Of a stretch of DNA of 64,000 nucleotides, positions 33,940 to 42,295 are shown in pieces. The notes below the pieces were generated by a model that did no database searches, was not told the DNA's origin, and was given only the letters and a program-made list of their open reading frames with translations. The position numbers were made by a program, and so were the translations under genes. The stretch is from Aeromonas veronii (lineage in GTDB: Bacteria; Pseudomonadota; Gammaproteobacteria; Enterobacterales; Aeromonadaceae): the NCBI GenBank assembly GCA_041319085.1, contig CP101033.1:3002501-3066500 (forward strand). The letters run 5' to 3'. Numbering within the stretch: position 1 is the first letter of the stretch; each line of letters opens with the position of its first letter.

Positions 33940-34842
33940 TCATAGATTGAGCAAGGCTGCGCCGCGCACACCACCGGCGCCGCCAAAGCGGGCCTGACGG
34001 ATCTCGGGCAGGGCGACCCCGGGCAACAAATGCCCCGGCAGGCGCAGCGGCAGCTGTTCATAGAGGGCGGGCAGGCCGCTCAGGCCGCCCCCCAACACCA
34101 CCACCTCGGGATCCATCACCGAAATGGCGGTGGCAAGCCCGGCGGCCATGATCTCCAGCCAGCAGTCGACGGTCTCGACCGCATGGGGCTCATGGGCCTC
34201 GAAGCGTCCCACAATCTGGTGACCCGTGGCGCGCTGGCCATGGAAATGGTGATAGAGACGCTCCAGACCGGTGCCGGATGCATAGGTTTCAAAACAGACC
34301 AGACGGCCGCAACCGCAACGGGGACGGGGCAACTCGGGGTACTTCATCAGCATGGTCGCGGGCAAGGGATAGTGACCAATCTCGCCAGCCAGCCAGTTGC
34401 GCCCCTGAATAAGCTTGCCCGCCAGATAGACGGCGCCGCCGATACCGGTGCCGACGGTGACACCGAGCGCACTGCCTGCGCCGTCGGCTGCCCCTTGATG
34501 CACTTCGGACCAGAGGAAGCAGTTGGCATCATTATCCACCTTGACCGGCCGCTCCAGCAACTCGGCCAGATCGGCGCCCAGATGGCGACCATTGATGGAG
34601 GGCAGATTGGCCGCCACTATGCTGTGATCCTGGCTGTTGATGACGCCGGGAAAACCGATACCAACCGAGCCCCGTGCGCCGAAGCGAGCATCCGCCTGCT
34701 CGACCCGGGAGCGGATCAACTGCTGCAACCCCTCGTAATCGTTGCCGGGGGTGCTCATGCGCTCCTCGTGGCAGAGGTTCAATGCACCGTCATAGACCGC
34801 GAAGGCGATCTTGGTGCCACCGATATCAAAGCCGTAATACAT
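33940..34842 (-). CDS. nagK: N-acetylglucosamine kinase NagK (ROK family)
   Basis: A 300-residue ROK sugar kinase that phosphorylates N-acetylglucosamine, mainly in cell-wall recycling. Seen: phosphate loop DIGGTKIAFAVYD at the N-terminus, catalytic Asp in VDNDANCFLWSE, GVTVGTGIGGAVYLAGKLIQG, the ROK zinc motif GEIGHYPLP...CGCGRLVCFETYASG, and VLGGGLSG near the C-terminus. Length and sequence agree with E. coli NagK. GGGAG precedes the ATG. Confidence 0.92.
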   Translation of the reverse strand: MYYGFDIGGTKIAFAVYDGALNLCHEERMSTPGNDYEGLQQLIRSRVEQADARFGARGSVGIGFPGVINSQDHSIVAANLPSINGRHLGADLAELLERPVKVDNDANCFLWSEVHQGAADGAGSALGVTVGTGIGGAVYLAGKLIQGRNWLAGEIGHYPLPATMLMKYPELPRPRCGCGRLVCFETYASGTGLERLYHHFHGQRATGHQIVGRFEAHEPHAVETVDCWLEIMAAGLATAISVMDPEVVVLGGGLSGLPALYEQLPLRLPGHLLPGVALPEIRQARFGGAGGVRGAALLNL

Positions 34843-34950
34843 GCCCGCACTCCCTTGTCAGCCTGTGTTTATCCAACTCTGTTCCAAGGGGGACATTGTA
34901 TTAATTCGCAAAAAAAATAAAGTGACCGGAGGCGAAAAACGGGAGCGTGG

Positions 34951-35457
34951 TCAGAGCAAACGGCTCATTTGTCGCTGCAGGCAGGGCTGTCCGGGGCTTA
35001 TCAGGGTGCGCTCTGCACCATCAAAGACGAAGCCGCGGCGCAGGTAGAACCCCTCGCCGATGTGGTTGCCATCGAGCAGCCACAACTTAACGCAAGAGCA
35101 GCCGTTGCGGCGCATCTGCATCGCCACTGCCTGCCACAGCCGCTTGCCATAACCTTGTCGCCAGTGTTCGGGATGGAGGTAAAAGGCGCGGATCAGGGCA
35201 TGGCTCTGTCCCGCTTCCTGCTGTGGTTGCCAATAGAGCAGGCCAATCACCACCTCATCAAGGCAAAGCAGCATGGGCCTTGGGCCCAGCTTGGCCAGAC
35301 GGCTCTGCCAGATCTGCAGATGGGCGGTGACGTCCAGCTGCTCCAGCAGGTCAGCACCGAGCACCTGACCATAGGCAGCGAGCCAGCTGGCTCGCTGTAT
35401 CACCGTCATGGCGGCGGCATCGTCGCTGCGCGCCATGCGCAGGTTTATGCCTTGCAT
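34951..35457 (-). CDS. GNAT-family N-acetyltransferase
   Basis: A 168-residue acetyl-CoA-dependent acyltransferase. The GNAT core is clear: LRMARSDDAAAMTVIQRASW at the start, IRAFYLHPEHWRQGYGKRLWQAV (motif A, acetyl-CoA loop R/QxxGYG), and VKLWLLDGNHIGEGFYLRRGFVFDG (motif B). Substrate unknown. Its ATG lies 13 bases inside the 3' end of the M48 protease gene, so the two are translated from one message. Confidence 0.85.
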   Translation of the reverse strand: MQGINLRMARSDDAAAMTVIQRASWLAAYGQVLGADLLEQLDVTAHLQIWQSRLAKLGPRPMLLCLDEVVIGLLYWQPQQEAGQSHALIRAFYLHPEHWRQGYGKRLWQAVAMQMRRNGCSCVKLWLLDGNHIGEGFYLRRGFVFDGAERTLISPGQPCLQRQMSRLL

Positions 35458-36251
35458 TGGGGCACCAGACCGTTGGCGCGGGCCTGCTCATAGAGCGGCA
35501 GCACTTGCGCCTGTTGCGCCCGCAACTCGGCGATCCGGTTCTCGTTGCTCGGGTGGGTGGAGAGCAGTTGCGGCGGGGTATTGCCACCGGCGGCGGCACT
35601 CATGTTTTGCCACAGGGGGATCGCCTCGGCCGGATTGAACCCGGCGCGTGCCATCAGCGCTAACCCCAGCCGATCCGCTTCGCTCTCTTGGGTGCGGCCA
35701 TAGGGCAGCATCACCCCGACCTCAACCCCGAGGCCAAGGGCGGCCATGGTGGCGCCGCGATACTCGCTGGTGCCCATGGCAATGTCGGCGGCCGCCAGAC
35801 CGATCCCCGCCAGCTGGCTGCGCGAGAGTCGCTCGTTGGAGTGCTGGGCCAATACGTGAGTCAGCTCGTGGCCAATGACGGTCGCCAGCTGATCCTGATT
35901 CTTGGCCACCTTGAGCAGGCCACTGTAGACCCCGATCTTGCCGCCCGGCAGGGCGAAGGCGTTGACCTGTTTGGCGTCAAACACCACCACTTCCCAATTG
36001 GTGATGCCATAGCTGGCCGGCACCTGCGCGGTCACCGCCTTGGCGACACAGGAGACATAGGCGTTGAGTTTGGTATCCTTGCTCACCTTCTCCTGCTTCT
36101 TCATCTGTTCGAAGGAGTCGGCGCCCAGCTGGTTCATCTGCTGGGGAGAGTAGAGCAGCATCTGGCTGCGGCCGGTCGGCGACTGGGCGCAGGCGACCAG
36201 CAGAGAACTGCAGAGGGCTACCAGGCCAAACTTGGAGAGAGACGCAATCAT
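35445..36251 (-). CDS. M48-family lipoprotein metalloprotease (LoiP-like)
   Basis: A 268-residue protein with a lipoprotein signal (FGLVALCSSLLVACAQ, lipobox LVAC at about 18-21). The zinc site HELTH is in VIGHELTHVLAQHSNERLSRSQ, and the third ligand Glu is in TQESEADRLGLALMARAGF. It also has AFALPGGKIGVYSGLL, typical of M48. It is close to E. coli LoiP (YggG), an outer-membrane protease that works with BepA on envelope quality control. Its role here is inferred from the family. Confidence 0.88.
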   Translation of the reverse strand: MIASLSKFGLVALCSSLLVACAQSPTGRSQMLLYSPQQMNQLGADSFEQMKKQEKVSKDTKLNAYVSCVAKAVTAQVPASYGITNWEVVVFDAKQVNAFALPGGKIGVYSGLLKVAKNQDQLATVIGHELTHVLAQHSNERLSRSQLAGIGLAAADIAMGTSEYRGATMAALGLGVEVGVMLPYGRTQESEADRLGLALMARAGFNPAEAIPLWQNMSAAAGGNTPPQLLSTHPSNENRIAELRAQQAQVLPLYEQARANGLVPQCKA

Positions 36252-36381
36252 GAAGGGATCCTTTGCCGTGACGTTGCGCTATTCTCGGAAATGCCGCCAG
36301 GCTCTGCAAGGGAGCAAGCTCCCGGCTGGCGGAAAAAGATCCATCCTGCGCGATTAACAAAGCTGACAGCCGCCAAAAAAC

Positions 36382-36408
36382 AAAACGAGCCCGCTTGGGG
36401 CTCGTTTT
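36382..36408 (-). terminator. Terminator of pstS
   Basis: On the minus strand AAAACGAGCCC pairs with GGGCTCGTTTT, followed by GTTTTTT. Between 36252 and 36381 nothing else is seen. Confidence 0.85.
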
Positions 36409-36433
36409 ATCAGGGCATGCTGACTGCAGGCAG

Positions 36434-37408
36434 TTACATGATACCCAGCTTTTTCAGGTCAGCCTGTACCACCTTGGCCGGCACCGGCACGTAACCATCT
36501 TTGGCAACGATGCTTTGGCCCGCTTTGGAGAGCATCATCTTGACGAACTCTTGCTCCATCGGGGAGAGCGGCTTGTTCGGATGCTTGTTCACGTAAACAT
36601 ACAGGAAGCGGGACAGCGGATACTTGCCGGTGATGGCATTATCGGAGGTCGCTTCGATGAAGGTCTTGCCATCCTTGGAGAGCGGAACCGCACGCACGCC
36701 GGAGGTGACATAACCGATACCGGAGTAACCGATGCCGTTCAGGGAGGCGGAGACGGACTGCACCACGGAGGCAGAACCCGGCTGCTCATTCACACCGCTC
36801 TTGAAGTCGCCGTTACACAGCGCGTGCTCCTTGAAGTAACCGTAAGTACCGGATACAGAGTTGCGACCGAACAGTTGCAGATCCTTGCCGGACCAGTTGC
36901 CGGTCAGCCCCAGATCAGACCACTTGGTGGCGGCCTTGGCTTCGCCGCACTTGAGGGTGCTGGAGAAGATGGCGTCGATCTGCGGCATGGTCAGCCCCTT
37001 GATGGGGTTGTCCTTGTTGACGAACACGGCCAGGGCATCAACCGCGACGCGGATGGCAGTCGGCTTGTAGCCGTAGCGCTTCTCGAATGCTTCCTCTTCA
37101 CCGGCCTTCATGGCGCGGCTCATCGGACCAAACTGGGCAACACCTTCGGTCAGGGCGGTCGGCGCGGTAGAGGAGCCGGCAGCCTGGATCTGCACGTTGA
37201 CGTTGGGATACATGCGCTTAAATTCTTCAGCCCACAGGGTCATCATGTTGGCCAGGGTATCCGAGCCGACAGAGGACAGGTTGCCCGAGATGCCGCTGGT
37301 CGGGGTGTATTCCGGCAGGTTTTTATCGACACCATAGGCCAGGGTGCTGGCAGAAAACAGGGTTGCTGCGGTGAATCCGATTACACCAGCCAGTTTGTTG
37401 AGTTTCAT
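36434..37408 (-). CDS. pstS: Phosphate-binding protein PstS
   Basis: A 324-residue periplasmic phosphate-binding protein with signal peptide ([19 protein letters not shown]). Phosphate-site sequence is recognisable: [33 protein letters not shown], and [18 protein letters not shown]; it is the PstS form common in marine and aquatic gammaproteobacteria. No pstCAB follows in the window. It is preceded by a Pho box (37644-37669) and by three tandem copies of its own ribosome-site/start region, and it lies upstream of no other gene in its direction. Confidence 0.9.
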   Translation of the reverse strand: MKLNKLAGVIGFTAATLFSASTLAYGVDKNLPEYTPTSGISGNLSSVGSDTLANMMTLWAEEFKRMYPNVNVQIQAAGSSTAPTALTEGVAQFGPMSRAMKAGEEEAFEKRYGYKPTAIRVAVDALAVFVNKDNPIKGLTMPQIDAIFSSTLKCGEAKAATKWSDLGLTGNWSGKDLQLFGRNSVSGTYGYFKEHALCNGDFKSGVNEQPGSASVVQSVSASLNGIGYSGIGYVTSGVRAVPLSKDGKTFIEATSDNAITGKYPLSRFLYVYVNKHPNKPLSPMEQEFVKMMLSKAGQSIVAKDGYVPVPAKVVQADLKKLGIM

Positions 37409-37588
37409 CCAATCTCTCCAAAGTTACTAAAGGCGATTACCTTGAGTTTCATTCTGTCCCCTCTCTCCAAAGTGACAGAAGGCTATTACCAATACATGGC
37501 GCCGATTAACACTGTCTTGCGGCAGTCAGTTCGACTGAGTCAGCGGTGAGTTCCATTCCGACCAACTCTCCAAAGTTACAGAAGGTCC
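37400..37588 (-). repeat. Three tandem copies of the pstS start region
   Basis: The unit GAGTTTCAT...CTCTCCAAAGTKACWGAAGG (plus strand) occurs at 37400-37441, 37444-37490 and 37548-37588. On the coding strand each gives GGAGAG followed by an ATG and a Met-Lys/Glu-Leu start. Only the innermost ATG (37408) is the pstS start. Confidence 0.75.
37405..37452 (-). CDS. 15-codon leader ORF overlapping pstS start
   Basis: The middle repeat copy opens [15 protein letters not shown] and stops at TGA overlapping the pstS ATG (ATGA). It has its own GGAGAGAGGGG. The outer copy gives a second 16-codon ORF (37506-37556, MELTADSVELTAARQC). Whether either is translated is unknown. Confidence 0.35.
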   Translation of the reverse strand: MKLKVIAFSNFGEIG

Positions 37589-37643
37589 GTTGTTAAGACG
37601 GCGCCAGTATCTGACCTGGCAGTGACAAATTTATGGATTTAAT

Positions 37644-37669
37644 GTGACACTTTAATGACATGGCGACAG
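37644..37669 (-). promoter_or_regulatory. Pho box upstream of pstS
   Basis: On the minus strand ATGTCAT-TAAA-GTGTCAC matches the PhoB-binding consensus CTGTCAT-N4-CTGTCAC with one mismatch per half; CTGTCGCC just before it may be a third half-site. Confidence 0.75.
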
Positions 37670-37684
37670 ATTTGAACAAATGAA

Positions 37685-37710
37685 AAGAGGGCCCGCTCAG
37701 TGGCCCTCTT
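37685..37710. terminator. Terminator after phoR
   Basis: AAGAGGGCC pairs with GGCCCTCTT. It lies between the phoR stop (37739) and the pstS promoter. Confidence 0.7.
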
Positions 37711-37738
37711 GTTGAAGCTAACCCATTGCCATAAAAGA

Positions 37739-39034
37739 CTATTTAATCACCACCATGCGTGCCGGGATCAGAAAGCTGAAGCGGCTGCCAAGGCCGACCC
37801 GGCTCTCGATATCGAGCTGGCAGTCGTGATGACTGAGGGCATGCTTGACGATGGCAAGCCCAAGACCCGAGCCGCCGGTATGGCGGGAACGGGCCTTGTC
37901 GACCCGATAGAACCGCTCGGTCAGCCGCGCCAGATGCTCGGGGGCAATCCCCTCCCCCTCATCGCTCACGGCAAACAGTGCCATCGCTCCCTGCTTGCGC
38001 CACTCAACACTGATCTTGCGCCCCGCCGGGGTGTAGTGGATGGCGTTATAGACCAGATTGGAGATGGCACTGCGCAGCTGCTCCTGATCCCCGCGCACCA
38101 GAAGATTGGGCTGCACCATAAATTCGATCTGGTGGGCCCGCTCGCCCGAGAGCGCCCGCGCCTCCTGCTCCAGCAGCCCCAGCATGGCGGGCATGTCCAC
38201 CAGATGGGAGAGATCCACCGAGGGAGCCGCCTCGATACGCGACAGGGTGAGCAGCTGATTGACCAGATTGTCCATCCGGATGGTCTGCTCCATCATTACC
38301 CGATGCGCCTTGGCCCACATGGCGGGCGGGGGCGGCTCTTCGGTCATCTCCAGATAGCCCTTGAGCACGGTCAGCGGGGTGCGCAGCTCGTGGGAGACGT
38401 TGGAGACAAAGTGTTTGCGGGTCTTCTCGAGACTGCGCAACCGGGTGACATCCCGCACCACCAGCATCGCCTGATCCGAGGCGTAGGGCATGATGCGAAA
38501 CTCGAGAAACTTCTCCTCGTTGACCGGGGAGCTCATCTCCAGCGGCTCGTCATACGCCCCCTTGCCCAGATAGGCGTTAAAGGCCGGATTGCGAATGAGG
38601 TTGCCGATATGCTGACCGGCATCTTCCGGCCAGCGAAAACCGAGCAACTGCTCCGCCAGCCGATTGCACCAGAGGATGCTGCCATCGGTACGAAACACCA
38701 CGGCCGCATCGGGCAGCGCCTCGGCCCCTTCCCGGAAGCGGCGGATCAACCCCGCCAACTCGCGGCGGCGAGCCCGGTGACGCTGCTGCAACTTGTAGAT
38801 ACCGTTGAAGATATGCTCCCAGCTGCCACTGCCGTTGGGCGGCACCAGACTGCGGTCATGCCACAGCCAGTCCGACAGCCGCTTCTGAAAGCGATAATGC
38901 CAGCCCAGATGCAACACGGCCGCCACCAACAAGCAGAGGGGGAGATGATCAATCAACCAGCCAACCAATGCGAAGGGGGCGTAAAAAAACGCCATCCGCC
39001 ACAACTGTCGCCGCCAGGCGTAAGGTTGCAACAT
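37739..39034 (-). CDS. phoR: Phosphate sensor histidine kinase PhoR
   Basis: A 431-residue PhoR. Two N-terminal membrane helices (about 14-48) with almost no periplasmic loop, a charged linker, a PAS domain (about 100-190), the HisKA box FVSNVSHELRTPLTVLKGYLEM and the ATPase motifs LVYNAIHYTP, SDEGEGIAPEHL, FYRVDKARSRHTGGSGLGLAIVKHAL. It senses phosphate through the Pst system and phosphorylates PhoB, the gene for which is eight bases upstream. Confidence 0.95.
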   Translation of the reverse strand: MLQPYAWRRQLWRMAFFYAPFALVGWLIDHLPLCLLVAAVLHLGWHYRFQKRLSDWLWHDRSLVPPNGSGSWEHIFNGIYKLQQRHRARRRELAGLIRRFREGAEALPDAAVVFRTDGSILWCNRLAEQLLGFRWPEDAGQHIGNLIRNPAFNAYLGKGAYDEPLEMSSPVNEEKFLEFRIMPYASDQAMLVVRDVTRLRSLEKTRKHFVSNVSHELRTPLTVLKGYLEMTEEPPPPAMWAKAHRVMMEQTIRMDNLVNQLLTLSRIEAAPSVDLSHLVDMPAMLGLLEQEARALSGERAHQIEFMVQPNLLVRGDQEQLRSAISNLVYNAIHYTPAGRKISVEWRKQGAMALFAVSDEGEGIAPEHLARLTERFYRVDKARSRHTGGSGLGLAIVKHALSHHDCQLDIESRVGLGSRFSFLIPARMVVIK

Positions 39035-39042
39035 AACTGCCT

Positions 39043-39732
39043 CTAGAGACGGGTTGAGAAGCGGTATCCGGCTCCACGCACCGTCTGGATCAATCTGTCG
39101 TGCCCGGTCTCTTCAATCGCCTTGCGCAAGCGACGAATATGCACATCCACGGTTCTGTCCTCGACGTACACATTGGTACCCCAGACATTGTTGAGCAGCT
39201 GTTCACGGCTGTAGACTCGCTCGGGGTGGGTCATGAAGAAGTGGAGCAGCTTGAATTCGGTCGGCCCCATGTCGAGCGCCTTCTCTTCGGCACTGACCCG
39301 GTGCGAGACAGGATCGAGTTTCAGCCCCTGTACCTCGATCACCTCGTCCACCGAGGTGGGAGAGACGCGTCGCATCACCGCATGGAGGCGAGCGGTCAGC
39401 TCCTTGGGCGAGAACGGCTTGGTGATGTAGTCGTCGGCACCGGCCTCCAGACCACGCACCTTGTCCTCCTCTTCACCGCGGGCGGTGAGCATCACCACCG
39501 GGATCTGGCGCGTCACCTCATCCTGCTTGAGCTGCTTGATAAACTGGATGCCACTGCCGCCCGGCATCATCCAGTCCAGCACGATGAGTTCGGGGTAGGG
39601 TTCGCGCACCTTCGCCAGTCCATCGGCGAAATCTTCCGCTTCAATCGTCTCATATCCCTTCTGCTCGAGCACGAAGCAGAGCATTTCGCGGATCGGTGCT
39701 TCGTCCTCGACCACCAGAATTCGCTTAGCCAT
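39043..39732 (-). CDS. phoB: Phosphate regulon response regulator PhoB
   Basis: A 229-residue OmpR-class regulator, the same length as E. coli PhoB. Start [18 protein letters not shown] at 39732 is chosen over the open extension to 39768. Phospho-acceptor Asp lies in [16 protein letters not shown] (about 54), with the conserved Lys in [11 protein letters not shown]. The winged helix at 130-229 ends [34 protein letters not shown]. It has its own Pho box. Confidence 0.96.
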   Translation of the reverse strand: MAKRILVVEDEAPIREMLCFVLEQKGYETIEAEDFADGLAKVREPYPELIVLDWMMPGGSGIQFIKQLKQDEVTRQIPVVMLTARGEEEDKVRGLEAGADDYITKPFSPKELTARLHAVMRRVSPTSVDEVIEVQGLKLDPVSHRVSAEEKALDMGPTEFKLLHFFMTHPERVYSREQLLNNVWGTNVYVEDRTVDVHIRRLRKAIEETGHDRLIQTVRGAGYRFSTRL

Positions 39733-39783
39733 TCCCTTCTCTCTCCTCTGTGAAGATGGGTGCGCCAATTATTAGAATTTTCT

Positions 39784-39809
39784 GTGACACTTTTATGACT
39801 TTATGACAG
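39784..39809 (-). promoter_or_regulatory. Pho box upstream of phoB
   Basis: On the minus strand CTGTCAT-AAAG-TCATAAAA-GTGTCAC contains two PhoB half-sites and a degenerate middle one, about 50-75 bases before phoB. It suggests autoregulation. Confidence 0.75.
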
Positions 39810-39833
39810 GCGGGATGATAAACGTTTTCAGAT

Positions 39834-40244
39834 TCAGTTGGCAGCAGTGCGTTGCAACAAGTCCCAGCGGTTGCCACTGATGTCCTCGAACACCACCACG
39901 GTGCCGTAAGGCTCGTCGCGGGGCTGTTCACAAAAATGAACACCGTACGCCTGCATGCGCTGGTAATCCCCCCAGAAGTCATGGGTCTCGAGAAACAGGA
40001 ACACCCGGCCGCCGCCCTGCTTGCCGATGGTGGCCTGCTGCTGTGCATTAGCCGCTTGCGCCAGCAACAACGCGGAACCGGGGGCGCCTTTGGGGGCAAC
40101 CCGCACCCAGCGTTTACCCGGTTTGCCCGGCTCATCGAGCCGGGTATCTTCCAGTAGTGCGAAGCCAAGTCCCTCGGTAAAAAAGCGAATGGCCTGATCG
40201 TAATCGGCCACCAGCAGGGTTAGTGCCCCTATATGTTGTGACAT
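39834..40244 (-). CDS. VOC-family (glyoxalase-fold) protein
   Basis: A 136-residue protein of the vicinal oxygen chelate fold: two beta-alpha-beta-beta-beta modules, LTLLVADYDQAIRFFTEGLGFALLEDTRL at the start and FWGDYQRMQAYGVHFCEQPRDEPYGTVVVFEDISGNRWDLLQ at the end. Metal ligands typical of the fold are His near the start and Glu in VVFEDISG. Substrate unknown. Confidence 0.8.
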   Translation of the reverse strand: MSQHIGALTLLVADYDQAIRFFTEGLGFALLEDTRLDEPGKPGKRWVRVAPKGAPGSALLLAQAANAQQQATIGKQGGGRVFLFLETHDFWGDYQRMQAYGVHFCEQPRDEPYGTVVVFEDISGNRWDLLQRTAAN

Positions 40245-40373
40245 GGCAGAAAATCCTCAACGGATGAGTCAACGGGCGCAATGCCCCGGCAAGGACGCAT
40301 CATAACGGCTGGACGGGCAGGGCTCCAGCCGCCATGTGCGTCTTGAAAACAACCGATGAGAGAGTGTGAGAAC

Positions 40374-42059
40374 TCAAGGGGCTTCGCGCAGCGCACGGTA
40401 GAGGGTGGTACGGCTGATCCCCAGCTGGCGCGCCGCCTCGCTCACATTGCCGCCGCATGCCGCCAGGGTTTGCTGTACCCGCCGCCGGGTTTGTTCACGC
40501 AAGCTGGTCGCCTCCCCCATCGACAAGGCGTCGGGCTCTGTGGCCACACTGGGCAGATGCAGGTGGGCGGGTTCTATCCAGCCCAATCCCTCAGCCAACA
40601 CACAGGCCACTTCCAGTGCCTGCTTGAGCTGGCGCACGTTGCCGGGCAGCGGATGGGTCAGCAGTTGCCGCTCCGCATCGCGGGTCAGACGCAGGGTCGG
40701 GTCCATCTCCGCCAGCAGTCGCTGGATCAGTCCCAGACGCTCAGCAGCAGGCCAACGGCGCAGCGGCATCTGCTGCTGGCGCCAGCCGCAGATCCGGTAA
40801 TAGAGATCTTCGCGAAATGCGCCGCTCTGCACCATGGCCGCCAGATCCCGATGGCTGGCGCTGACCAGCCAGAAATCCACCGCCTCCGGCTTGTGACTGC
40901 CAACCGGGGTCACGCTGCGCTCCTGCAATACCCGCAGCAGCCGGGTTTGTGCCTGCAGCGGCAGTTCGCCAATTTCATCAAGCATCAGCATGCCGCCGTG
41001 GGCTGCGCGCAGATACCCCTGACTGCCCTGGCTGCGGGCACCGCTGAAGGCCCCGCCCACATATCCAAACAGTTCGGCTTCCACCAGATCTGCTGGTAAC
41101 GCGCCACAGTTGACGCACACCAGTGGCTGATCCCGCCGACTGGACGCTCGGTGCAGTTCGCGCACCAGATGCTCCTTGCCGCTACCGGTCTCCCCCTCGA
41201 TAAGTAGCGAAATGCCGCGCTCCAGCATCTTGAGCGGCACCTGCTGCGGATAGGGCAACGGGTTTGAGTGATCCTGTAGTGCGGTGCACGAAGGTGTCGC
41301 GTTCGCTTCTGGCACCAGCCGCAAGCCACGCCCCTCGCGCAGCAGTTGCCGGCCATCGAAAGGGTGCTGGCCGAGCCAGAGTCGGCCTGCCCGGTTGGCG
41401 CCGAGCAGTTCGCCCTCCTCACCCAGCAACAGGCGGGCGGACCAGAGGCTCTGGGGATCGAGATCCACCAGCCAGCCCGGCTGGCGCGCCAGCAGTGCGT
41501 TTTCCAGCGTCATGGCCAGCAGCCGCACCGTGCCCAGCATGTCACCATCGTGGTGGGCCGCATCGGTGGAGATATCGAGCACCCCCAGCAATTGCCCATC
41601 CGGCCCGAGCAGCGGACAGGCGCTGCAACTGAGAAAGCCGTGCTGGGCAAAGAAGTGCTGATTGCCGAGCACCTGCACTTCGCTCTGCTCGGCCAGCGCG
41701 GTACCGATGGCGTTGGTGCCCTTGCTCGCCTCCCCCCAGCGGACGCCGCTGCGCAAGAAGATCCGCTCGGCATGGCGGGCGAAGCCCTCATCTCCACTGG
41801 CAGCCAGAATGGCCCCCTCACCGTCGCACAACAACAGGCGACAGGGGCGCCCTGCCAGCAACTGGCCAAACAGCGGCAGCACAAAGCGCTGGAAGCAGGC
41901 GATCAGCGCCCTGTGCTGCTCCTGACGGGCCGACAGCTCCCCCTGGGGCAGCAAGTCCAGATCGGCGCTCTGCTGGCGGCTCAGCCCCTGATGCAGGCAA
42001 CGCTGCCAGGAACGCTGGATCGGACCGGGACCGGGACCGGGTTGAAGTGACTCACTCAT
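40374..42059 (-). CDS. acoR: AcoR-type sigma-54 transcriptional activator
   Basis: A 561-residue activator from the ATG at 42059, after AGGAGG. N-terminal GAF-like sensor (about 50-200; RSGVRWGEASKGTNAIGTALAEQSEVQVLG and FLSCSACPLLGPDGQLLGVLDIS are AcoR hallmarks). Central AAA+ domain with Walker A GETGSGKE, sigma-54 loop GAFSGA (Ser for Thr, a common variant), MLMLDEIGELP, and a Fis-type C-terminal helix GNVSEAARQLGISRTTLYRAL. It is divergent from an aldehyde dehydrogenase with a perfect sigma-54 promoter, so that gene is its likely target. AcoR proteins respond to acetoin or short aldehydes. Confidence 0.85.
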   Translation of the reverse strand: MSESLQPGPGPGPIQRSWQRCLHQGLSRQQSADLDLLPQGELSARQEQHRALIACFQRFVLPLFGQLLAGRPCRLLLCDGEGAILAASGDEGFARHAERIFLRSGVRWGEASKGTNAIGTALAEQSEVQVLGNQHFFAQHGFLSCSACPLLGPDGQLLGVLDISTDAAHHDGDMLGTVRLLAMTLENALLARQPGWLVDLDPQSLWSARLLLGEEGELLGANRAGRLWLGQHPFDGRQLLREGRGLRLVPEANATPSCTALQDHSNPLPYPQQVPLKMLERGISLLIEGETGSGKEHLVRELHRASSRRDQPLVCVNCGALPADLVEAELFGYVGGAFSGARSQGSQGYLRAAHGGMLMLDEIGELPLQAQTRLLRVLQERSVTPVGSHKPEAVDFWLVSASHRDLAAMVQSGAFREDLYYRICGWRQQQMPLRRWPAAERLGLIQRLLAEMDPTLRLTRDAERQLLTHPLPGNVRQLKQALEVACVLAEGLGWIEPAHLHLPSVATEPDALSMGEATSLREQTRRRVQQTLAACGGNVSEAARQLGISRTTLYRALREAP

Positions 42060-42078
42060 CACGCCTCCTGTTCACAAA

Positions 42079-42173
42079 CAGCACGACTGTCTCGGCCACT
42101 GTCCAGAAACGGCACAGTTTTCTCGCCACAGCCGTGGTCATTGGTTAACCAAGATACGCCCTCACACCCCATT
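42079..42173. promoter_or_regulatory. Candidate enhancer region for AcoR-type activator
   Basis: Between the two divergent genes lie repeated CTGT/ACAG elements: ACTGTCTCGG, CACTGTCC, GGCACAGTTT and CGCCACAGCC, forming at least one inverted pair (ACTGT-N11-ACAGT at about 42100-42120). They sit 95-135 bases upstream of the sigma-54 promoter. Binding is inferred. Confidence 0.4.
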
Positions 42174-42215
42174 TGATAACGTTTTTGTAACTTTTCCAGT
42201 GCTGGCCAGCCCCTC

Positions 42216-42231
42216 TGGCACGTCCCTTGCG
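42216..42231 (+). promoter_or_regulatory. Sigma-54 promoter of the aldehyde dehydrogenase gene
   Basis: TGGCAC-GTCCC-TTGCG matches the -24/-12 consensus at all key positions. Transcription should begin near 42242, which excludes an in-frame start at 42227. Confidence 0.85.
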
Positions 42232-42295
42232 ATACACAGCAGCAACCGGTCTGTCAGCCAGCCCGGTCAGGACCACACACATAAAGGATGATGAG

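Noticed and set aside
37400..37588. Short spaced repeats considered as a CRISPR array
   Set aside because: Only three diverged units of unequal spacing containing ribosome sites and start codons; no cas genes.
42227..42295. Upstream start for the aldehyde dehydrogenase
   Set aside because: It lies within the sigma-54 promoter and before the expected transcription start.
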